Shown in pieces: positions 15,816 to 21,423 of a stretch of DNA of 21,423 nucleotides (position 1 is the first letter of the stretch; each line of letters starts with the position of its first letter). The position numbers and the translations under genes are program-made. The stretch is taken from the NCBI GenBank assembly GCA_937991555.1, contig CALKHU010000255.1, forward strand, positions 1 through 21,423, written 5' to 3'. This DNA is from an uncultured Caulobacter sp. Lineage in GTDB: Bacteria > Pseudomonadota > Alphaproteobacteria > Caulobacterales > Caulobacteraceae. Under the pieces are notes generated by a model. That model saw only the letters and a program-made list of their open reading frames with translations. It was not told where the DNA came from and searched no databases.

Positions 15816-16847
15816 ATGACTCTCCCGCCCCTCCCCGCGCAGCCCGCCGATACGCCCTGGCCGACCGAGGCGTGGCCGGAGGGCGCAGCTCTCCCCGCCG
15901 GCATCCCGGCGCTCCTCGACGCCGCCTTCGCGCCGGAGGCCGAGGCGAAGACAGGCCTCACCGACGCCCTGCTCATCGTCCGGGGCGGCCGTATCGTCTA
16001 CGAGCGCTACGGCGAGGGTCTCGGTCCCGACAGCACCTTCCCGTCCTGGTCCAAGGCCAAGAGCATGACCCAGGCCCTGGTCGGGATGGCCGTGCTCGAC
16101 GGCAGGCTCGACATCCACGCCCCCGCCGACGCGCCGGAGTGGCGGTCGCCCGGCGATCCCCGCGCCGACATCACGCTGGACCAGCTCTTACGCATGTCGA
16201 GCGGGCTGAAGTTCGTCGAGGACTATGTGCCCGGCAGCGTCTCCGACGTGATCGAGATGCTGTTCGGGTCCGGCAAGTCGGACGTCGCCGCCTACGCCGC
16301 CGCCCAGCCGCTGATCCATCCGCCGGGCGAGATCATGAGCTACGCCAGCGGCACGACCAACATCGTCGCCCGGGCCCTGGCCCGCGCGCTCGGCGCGGAC
16401 CGCGACGGCTTCGAAGCCTTCATGCGCGCGCGGCTGTTCGGGCCGCTCGGCATGCGCACGCCAGTCCCGAAGTTCGATGCGGCGGGGACCTTCATCGGCT
16501 CGTCCTTCTGCTTCTGCTCGGCCCGCGACTTCGCCCGCTTCGGCCTGCTCTACCTGCGCGACGGCGTCTGGGACGGCGCGCGGCTGCTGCCGGAGGGCTG
16601 GGTCGACTACGCCCGCACCCGCACGCGCTCGAAGGACGATCCGGCCGCGCCCTACGGGGCCCACTGGTGGCTCGGCGTGGGCGGGCCCGGCAGCTTCTCG
16701 GCCAACGGCTACGACGGCCAGTACACCATCGTCGTCCCCGACCTCGACCTGGTCATGGTGCGCAGCGGCCGCACGCCGCTTGACCTGAAGGACAACCTCA
16801 AGGCCTGGGTCGGCGAGGCGATCCAGCGCATCCGGAGCGCCGCGTGA
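15816..16847 (+). CDS. Serine hydrolase, class C beta-lactamase / 6-aminohexanoate-dimer hydrolase family
   Basis: The protein has 343 residues from ATG 15816 (MTLPPLPAQPADTPWPTEAW). There is no clear ribosome-binding site, and the frame is open upstream to 15654, but that part is the palindromic repeat. The nucleophile motif SxxK is Ser79-Lys82 in SWSKAKS. The second motif is the Tyr of SYASGTTN, and a GYDGQYTIVVPDLDLVMVRSG strand near the C terminus provides the third. No signal peptide is seen, so it is probably cytosolic, as esterase/amidase members are. It overlaps the next gene by four bases (GTGA). The substrate is unknown. Confidence 0.88.
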   Translation: MTLPPLPAQPADTPWPTEAWPEGAALPAGIPALLDAAFAPEAEAKTGLTDALLIVRGGRIVYERYGEGLGPDSTFPSWSKAKSMTQALVGMAVLDGRLDIHAPADAPEWRSPGDPRADITLDQLLRMSSGLKFVEDYVPGSVSDVIEMLFGSGKSDVAAYAAAQPLIHPPGEIMSYASGTTNIVARALARALGADRDGFEAFMRARLFGPLGMRTPVPKFDAAGTFIGSSFCFCSARDFARFGLLYLRDGVWDGARLLPEGWVDYARTRTRSKDDPAAPYGAHWWLGVGGPGSFSANGYDGQYTIVVPDLDLVMVRSGRTPLDLKDNLKAWVGEAIQRIRSAA

Positions 16848-17563
16848 ACCTGCTGAGGGTCTCTACCCAGCTGCACAAGTGGATCGGCCTGGTCGTCGGC
16901 GTCCAGGTGCTGTTCTGGGTCGCCGGCGGCGTGGTGATGACCGTGCTGCCGATCGAGACGGTGCGCAGCGAGCACCATCTCGCCGAGGTCAGGCCGGTTC
17001 CGCTGCCGCTCGAAGAACTGCTTCCTGCCGCCGAGGCCGCCCGCCGGGCCGGCGTCGCGCCGGTCGAGGCGCAGCTGAAGACGACGCCACGCGGTCCGGT
17101 CTGGAGCCTGAAGGCGGCCGAAGGCGAGCCCGTCATCGTGTCCGCCACGACCGGCCTGCCGCCCGCCCCCCTGACCGACGCCGAAGCCCGCGCCTTCGCG
17201 GGCGCCGCCTACAGGGGCGAGGGCAGGCCGATCGCCGCCCGCCTCTACGCGGCCGCGCCGCCGGAGACCGGCAGGACCGGCCCCCTCTGGCGGGTCGATT
17301 TCGACGACGCGGAGAAGACCAGCTTCTACCTCCACGCCCGGACGGGCGAGGTGGTCTCCAGGCGCTCGAATGTCTGGCGCTTCTACGACGCCTTCTGGCG
17401 GCTGCACGTGATGGACTGGAAGAACGGCGAGAACTTCAATCACCCGCTGATCGTCGTCGCCAGCCTGCTGACGCTGGTGATCGTGATCACCGGCTTCGTG
17501 CTGCTCTGGATCCGTGTCGCGCGGGACCTCGCGGGGCTCGCGCGACGCCGGAAGGCGGCCTGA
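16844..17563 (+). CDS. PepSY-domain inner-membrane protein
   Basis: The 239-residue protein starts with GTG overlapping the hydrolase TGA, with GGAG upstream: translational coupling. There is a transmembrane helix at about residues 14-37 (WIGLVVGVQVLFWVAGGVVMTVL), a periplasmic part of about 160 residues with PepSY-like halves (LWRVDFDD...FYLHARTGEVV), a WRFYDAFWRLHVMDW stretch, then a second helix at about 198-222. The layout matches short PepSY-TM proteins that go with iron/heme reductases or act as periplasmic regulators. None of those partners is present here. The role is unknown. Confidence 0.85.
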   Translation: MNLLRVSTQLHKWIGLVVGVQVLFWVAGGVVMTVLPIETVRSEHHLAEVRPVPLPLEELLPAAEAARRAGVAPVEAQLKTTPRGPVWSLKAAEGEPVIVSATTGLPPAPLTDAEARAFAGAAYRGEGRPIAARLYAAAPPETGRTGPLWRVDFDDAEKTSFYLHARTGEVVSRRSNVWRFYDAFWRLHVMDWKNGENFNHPLIVVASLLTLVIVITGFVLLWIRVARDLAGLARRRKAA

Positions 17564-17564
17564 T

Positions 17565-18395
17565 ATGCCGTTCAACGCCGACATCGCCGGAACCCGCTGG
17601 GGACCGGTCGACTGGCAAGCCACGCCGAGGCGCGTGCTGGCGTTCCGCGGCGTGCTGGCGCCGGACGACGCGGCCGGCCTCGACGACGCGGCCGGACCGC
17701 TGGCCATGCTGCCGATGCAGGTGGTGACGCCCGAGTGGGCGCTGGCGCTGATGAGCCGGGAGGACCCGCGCCAGACCCTGTCGGCGGACGAGAGCCGTCG
17801 CGGCGTCCACGCCAGCCAGGACAGCCGCTTCCTGCGGCCGGTGACGGCCGGCGAGACCCTGACCTGCGAAGCCGAGCTTCTGGGCGTGCGGGACAGTCGC
17901 GCCGGCGCCGTCTCGGTCATTCGCTACCGCAGCCGCGTGGGCGGCGAACTGGTCGCGGAGTCGGTCTCTGTCAGCGTGATGCGCGGCGTCGCGGTGTCGG
18001 GCGGGGACCGGCCGGTGGAAATCGACGAACCGGCCATCGCCTTCGAGCCCGTCGGCGTCGGCGAGCGCATCGACACGCCCCGCGCCTTCCCGCACCTCTA
18101 TTCGGAGTGCGCGGACATCTGGAACCCGATCCACACCGAACGGACCGTGGCGCTGGCCGCCGGGCTGCCGGACATCCTGATCCACGGCACGGCGCTGTGG
18201 GCGCTGGCCGGCCTGCGCGCGGCGCCGCCGGGCGCGAGCATCACGCGGCTGGCGGCGCGCTTCCGCTCCCCCGCCTGGGCCGGCGAGCCGATGTGGCTGG
18301 AGAAGGGTCCAGTCGGCGGGCGCACGCCGTTCCGCCTGCGCGCGGAGGACGGACGGCTGCTGACCGAAGGGTTCGTCGAGGTCGCCGGGCCATAA
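17565..18395 (+). CDS. MaoC-like hot-dog hydratase
   Basis: The protein has 276 residues from ATG 17565, one base after the PepSY gene stop. It has two hot-dog halves. The C-terminal half carries YSECADIWNPIHTE with Asp184, Asn187 and His190. This is a variant of the R-specific enoyl-CoA hydratase motif (S-G-D-x-N-P-x-H), with one extra residue between Asp and Asn, followed by LPDILIHGTALWAL. The N-terminal half is degenerate but has the QDSRFLRPVTAGETLTCEAEL strand typical of MaoC/NodN proteins. The expected reaction is hydration of 2-enoyl-CoA, which would complement the acyl-CoA dehydrogenases nearby. An in-frame start at 17514 lies within the previous gene and is rejected. Confidence 0.87.
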   Translation: MPFNADIAGTRWGPVDWQATPRRVLAFRGVLAPDDAAGLDDAAGPLAMLPMQVVTPEWALALMSREDPRQTLSADESRRGVHASQDSRFLRPVTAGETLTCEAELLGVRDSRAGAVSVIRYRSRVGGELVAESVSVSVMRGVAVSGGDRPVEIDEPAIAFEPVGVGERIDTPRAFPHLYSECADIWNPIHTERTVALAAGLPDILIHGTALWALAGLRAAPPGASITRLAARFRSPAWAGEPMWLEKGPVGGRTPFRLRAEDGRLLTEGFVEVAGP

Positions 18396-18460
18396 CCGAG
18401 AGCGTGACGCCCTGACGGGTTCGGGGCGCCCTGTGGCGGGCGGTCCGGTCCGCTGCGTGC

Positions 18461-18550
18461 TTCGACACGCGCTCGGCGCTGCTCAGCAGGACCTGGATGG
18501 ATAGCCTTCCGACTATGTCATCCTGAGCCGGCCCAGCAGGCCTTGTCGAA
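18461..18550. repeat. REP-like composite palindrome, copy C
   Basis: The left arm is TTCGACAC, hairpin GCGC-tcg-GCGC, TGCTCA, GCAGGAC. The right arm as reverse complement is TTCGACA, hairpin-like AGGCC-tgc-TGGGCC, CTCAGGATGAC. Both inner-hairpin types seen in copy A (5325-5403) are present, in swapped positions. It fills most of the 212-bp gap between the convergent MaoC-like and aldehyde dehydrogenase genes, which otherwise shows nothing. Confidence 0.7.
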
Positions 18551-18607
18551 GGATACACGGCGGTATCCATGCGCGCCCCCAACACGTCCGCCCGGGCAGA
18601 ACGCGCC

Positions 18608-20026
18608 CTACCCCTTCGCGACGTAGACCGCCTGCGGGACCATGTACTCGAGCAGTCCCTCCATGCCGTTCTCGACCCCGAAGCCGCTCTGCTTGTGGCC
18701 GGCGAACGGGGTGTCGGGGCGCAGGTTCAGGTTCTGGTTGACCCAGACGGTGCCCGTCTCGAGCTTGCGGGCGATCTCCACCGCCCTGTCGATGTCCTTC
18801 GACCAGACCGCGCCGGCGAGGCCGTAGTCGCTGGCGTTGGCGCGGTCGATGACCTCGTCGACGTCCTTGAACTTCAGCATCGGCAGGATCGGGCCGAAGG
18901 CCTCCTCCTGGACCACGCGCTCGTGTTCCGGCGGGTTGTCGACGATGGTCACCGGCACGAAGTAGCCCTTCCCCTCGGGGATGTCGGCGCCGTGCAGGAG
19001 GGTCAGGTTCTTCGCCTTGGCGTCGTTGAGCAGGTCCATGACGCGGTCGTACTGGCGACGGTTCTGGATCGGGCCCAGCACCGTGCCCTGCTCGGCGCCG
19101 TCGCCGACCTTCACCGCCCTGGCGATGCCCAGCAGCCGGTCGCGCAGGCCGTCGTAGACGTCCTCGTGGACATAGAGCCGCTTGGTCGCGACGCAGATCT
19201 GGGCGCTGTTGAAGAAGGCGCCGAAGAAGATCTTCTGGGCCACCTCGTCGAGGTCGACGTCGGGCAGCACGATCGCCGCGTCGTTGCCGCCCAGCTCCAG
19301 CGTCACACGCTTGAGGTCCTTGGCGGCGCTGGCCATCACGCTCTTGCCGGTCGCGGTCGAGCCGGTGAAGGAGATCTTGGCGAAACCGGGGTGGCTGGTC
19401 ATCAGCGGGCCCAGCTCGTCGCCGCCGCTGACCACATTGAAGACGCCCGGCGGGAAGATGTCGCGGAACAGCTCGCCGATCTTCAGCGTGCACAGCGGCG
19501 TGAAGGGCGAGGGCTTGAGCACCATGGTGTTGCCGGCGACCAGCGCCGGGCCGACCTTCCACATCGCCAGGGTGACGGGGAAGTTCCACGGCGCGATCGC
19601 GCAGACGACGCCGAGCGGCACATACCGGGTCTCGATGCGCTGGGCGTCGGAATCCTCCGACACATGCACCGGAGGCGTCATCGCCGAGACCGCCTGCAGC
19701 CAGGCGCCGGCGCCCATGACTTCCTGCTTGGCGGCGTCGACCGGCCGGCCCTGCTCGCGGGTGAACAGACGGGCCAGCTCCTCATGATGGGCGATCAGCG
19801 CCTCGCCGGCCTTGCGGACCAGCGCCTGACGCTCCTCGATCGGGGTGTTGCGCCAGGTCTTGAAGGCGCGCTTCGCGGCCTCGACGGCCGCGTCGAGCTG
19901 GGCCGCGGTGCAGTCCGGCGCCTGGGCGAAGCCCTCCCCCGTGGCCGGGTTGAACACCTCGATCGTCCGCTCGCCGGCCACCGGCTTGCCGTCGATGGTC
20001 ATCACATAGTCGGCGTTGAAGTCCAT
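18608..20026 (-). CDS. Aldehyde dehydrogenase (NAD(P)-dependent)
   Basis: The protein has 472 residues from ATG 20026, with AGGGAGAT upstream. A start six codons earlier overlaps that site and is rejected. Key features are PWNFP with Asn148, cofactor motif FTGSTATGKSV (220-230), general base Glu244 in LELGGND and nucleophile Cys278 in NSAQICVATKR. The ending fits the HKQSGFGVENGMEGLLEY type. It oxidises an aldehyde to the acid. Its group resembles succinate-semialdehyde/betaine-type enzymes, but the substrate cannot be read from sequence. It lies 14 bp after an acyl-CoA dehydrogenase gene on the same strand, probably in one operon. Confidence 0.94.
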   Translation of the reverse strand: MDFNADYVMTIDGKPVAGERTIEVFNPATGEGFAQAPDCTAAQLDAAVEAAKRAFKTWRNTPIEERQALVRKAGEALIAHHEELARLFTREQGRPVDAAKQEVMGAGAWLQAVSAMTPPVHVSEDSDAQRIETRYVPLGVVCAIAPWNFPVTLAMWKVGPALVAGNTMVLKPSPFTPLCTLKIGELFRDIFPPGVFNVVSGGDELGPLMTSHPGFAKISFTGSTATGKSVMASAAKDLKRVTLELGGNDAAIVLPDVDLDEVAQKIFFGAFFNSAQICVATKRLYVHEDVYDGLRDRLLGIARAVKVGDGAEQGTVLGPIQNRRQYDRVMDLLNDAKAKNLTLLHGADIPEGKGYFVPVTIVDNPPEHERVVQEEAFGPILPMLKFKDVDEVIDRANASDYGLAGAVWSKDIDRAVEIARKLETGTVWVNQNLNLRPDTPFAGHKQSGFGVENGMEGLLEYMVPQAVYVAKG

Positions 20027-20040
20027 CGTGGATCTCCCTG

Positions 20041-21270
20041 TCACAGGCCGAGGACGGCCTTGGCCATGATGTTGCGCTGGATCTCGTTGGTCCCGGCATA
20101 GATCGAACCGGCGCGATCGTTGAAGTATTTCGCCGCCACGGTCATGGCGTAGGCGGGGCCGACGCCGTCATTGCGGCCGGCGGGCGGGACGAAGCCCGGC
20201 GTCGGCCCGCCGGGCGACACCATGTGGGGCTGGTAGACCGGCGCATAGGTCCCGGCCGCCGCGAGGGCGATCTCGGTCAGGTGCTGGCTCAGTTCGGTGC
20301 CGACCGTCTTGAGCATCGAGGACTCCGGCCCCGGCGCGGCGCCGACCGACAGGGCCGACATCACCCGCAGCTCGACCGCCTCCAGGGCGTCGACCTGGGT
20401 CGTCGCCTCGGCCAGCTGGCGGCGCAGGGCGTCGCGCTCGCCGGTCGTCGCGCCGCCGGTCTCGGCCTCTACGATCGCGGCGATGGCCGCGATCCGCGCG
20501 CGGAAGCCCGGCGTGTAGGCGCTGCCGCCGCGCTCGAACTGCATCAGGTGCTTGGCCACCGTCCAGCCCTGGCCGATGGGCCCGACGGCGTTCGCCTTCG
20601 GCACGCGCACGTCGGTGAAGAAGACGTGGTTCTGGATGTGCTCGCCCGACAGCGAGACGATGGGCTGCACCTCCACGCCGGGACTGGTCATGTCGATCAG
20701 CAGGAAGGTGATGCCCTTCTGCGGGATCTCCTCCTTGCTGGTGCGGACGAGGCAGAAGATCCAGTTGGCCTCGTGGGCGTGGGTGGTCCACAGCTTGTGG
20801 CCGTTGCAGATCAGGTCGTCTCCGTCGGCGACGGCGCTCATCTGCAGCGTGGCCAGGTCCGAGCCCGATTGCGGTTCGCTGTAGCCCTGGCACCAGAAGT
20901 CGTCGCCGGCGAGCATGCGGGGCAGGAACCGGTCCTTCTGGGCCTGGGTCCCGTGGCCGATGAGCACCGGGCCGCACATGCCGATCCCCATCGGCGACAC
21001 CGGCGGCGCGCCGGCGGCGGCCAGCTCGGTGGCGAAGATGTAGCGCTGGGTCACCGACCAGCCGCAACCGCCGTACTCCACCGGCCAGGCCGGGGCGACC
21101 CAGCCGCGGCGGTGCAGGATCTTCTGCCAGGCCATCCCGGTCCCGTAGTCGGCGTAGACGCTGGTCATGGTCGACCCGGCCCGCCGCAGCTCCGGCGTCA
21201 GCTCGGCGTCCAGGAAGGCGCGGACCTCGTCGCGGAACCGCTGGTCCCCGGGGCTCCATTCGATCTTCAT
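20041..21270 (-). CDS. Acyl-CoA dehydrogenase, IVD-like catalytic type
   Basis: The protein has 409 residues from ATG 21270, with AGGGA upstream. An ATG seven codons earlier lacks a site. Motifs are GWVAPAWPVEYGGCGW (~57-72), the FAD strand WCQGYSEPQSGSDLATLQ, LWTTHAHEANWIFCLVRT, and the C-terminal SIYAGTNEIQRNIMAKAVLGL. Ala stands at the MCAD catalytic position. The Glu of LMQFERGGSA corresponds to the IVD/ChsE4 base, so it is likely active. The loop with VYQPHMVSPGGPTPGFVPP before the last helix is long and Pro-rich, as in large alphaproteobacterial homologues. It is a paralogue of the enzyme at 3473 and is transcribed with the aldehyde dehydrogenase. Confidence 0.92.
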   Translation of the reverse strand: MKIEWSPGDQRFRDEVRAFLDAELTPELRRAGSTMTSVYADYGTGMAWQKILHRRGWVAPAWPVEYGGCGWSVTQRYIFATELAAAGAPPVSPMGIGMCGPVLIGHGTQAQKDRFLPRMLAGDDFWCQGYSEPQSGSDLATLQMSAVADGDDLICNGHKLWTTHAHEANWIFCLVRTSKEEIPQKGITFLLIDMTSPGVEVQPIVSLSGEHIQNHVFFTDVRVPKANAVGPIGQGWTVAKHLMQFERGGSAYTPGFRARIAAIAAIVEAETGGATTGERDALRRQLAEATTQVDALEAVELRVMSALSVGAAPGPESSMLKTVGTELSQHLTEIALAAAGTYAPVYQPHMVSPGGPTPGFVPPAGRNDGVGPAYAMTVAAKYFNDRAGSIYAGTNEIQRNIMAKAVLGL

Positions 21271-21375
21271 CGCAATCCCTGCTCCGCGCATGACACGAAC
21301 GGCGGCGGAGGTTGGCGCCTTGCCGCAGCGTCCGCCCAGCGGAAATCGGGCGGCGGATCACAATGTGGGAGAACC

Positions 21376-21423
21376 TGGAGCGGGTGAGGGGAATCGAACC
21401 CCTGACATTCAGCTTGGGAAGCT
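21376..21423 (-). tRNA. tRNA-Gly (anticodon CCC), 3' part only
   Basis: Read on the minus strand, the window end gives AGC-TTCCCAA-GCT (anticodon stem and loop, anticodon CCC). A variable loop follows, then a T-arm AGGGG-TTCGATT-CCCCT, the acceptor strand CACCCGC, discriminator T and encoded CCA (21378-21376). The 5' half (acceptor 5' strand, D-arm) lies beyond the window. The identity rests on the anticodon, which reads GGG codons. Confidence 0.9.

Noticed and set aside
15170..16783. Plus-strand open frame of 537 codons across OsmC and the serine hydrolase
   Set aside because: It runs out of frame through two recognised genes and the intergenic palindrome, and the translation is Arg/Ala/Pro-rich with no domain.

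Overview
The window is GC-rich, densely coded chromosomal DNA. It most likely comes from an alphaproteobacterium of the Caulobacteraceae (Caulobacter, Phenylobacterium or a close relative). The evidence is a PodJ-type polarity protein at the left edge, a CtrA-like TTAA-N7-TTTA box and a GANTC (CcrM-type) site in its leader, a Caulobacter-style promoter (TTG...GCTAAG), intergenic palindromes of the TTCGACA...TGTCGAA type, and many fatty-acid/xenobiotic catabolism genes. No phage, IS, CRISPR or plasmid gene is visible. The genus is inferred from remembered sequence similarity, not from a search.

Layout. (1) 1-3317: the 5' part of a podJ-like gene (minus, leaving the window at base 1), a small two-helix membrane protein (plus), and a short MprF-type membrane aminoacyl-phospholipid synthase (minus) that overlaps the small gene tail to tail. 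(2) 3473-7967: a plus-strand catabolic run of acyl-CoA dehydrogenase, DsbA/GST-kappa-like isomerase, second acyl-CoA dehydrogenase, SDR and PNPOx-like protein. (3) 8022-10023: an aldo/keto reductase (minus) and a Crp/Fnr regulator (plus), divergent, whose shared 229-bp spacer carries two TGTCG-N6-CGACA palindromes exactly 100 bp apart. (4) 10037-13721: an EF-G paralogue (minus) diverging from a Baeyer-Villiger-type flavin monooxygenase (plus). (5) 13774-15547: a minus-strand group OsmC, SDR, ExoD-like membrane protein. (6) 15816-18395: a tightly packed plus-strand set of serine hydrolase, PepSY membrane protein and MaoC-like hydratase. (7) 18608-21270: a minus-strand acyl-CoA dehydrogenase followed by an aldehyde dehydrogenase. 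(8) the 3' half of a tRNA-Gly(CCC) at the right edge (minus).

Functionally, most genes act on acyl-CoA, aldehyde or ketone substrates: three acyl-CoA dehydrogenases, a MaoC hydratase, two SDRs, an aldehyde dehydrogenase, an aldo/keto reductase and a BVMO. The two dehydrogenases of region 2 look like a catalytic/non-catalytic pair, as in the alpha2beta2 enzymes of steroid side-chain breakdown. I see no unmistakably new system. The points most worth a second look are the paired operators around the Crp/Fnr gene, the dehydrogenase pair, the EF-G paralogue lacking the GTPase histidine, the MprF lacking its flippase domain, and two families of composite intergenic palindromes. Gaps over about 100 bp (1291-1436, 3318-3472, 5312-5440, 9069-9297, 12068-12266, 15548-15815, 18396-18607, 21271-21375) are described where they hold something. 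In 12068-12266 and 21271-21375 I see nothing convincing beyond ribosome-binding sites.
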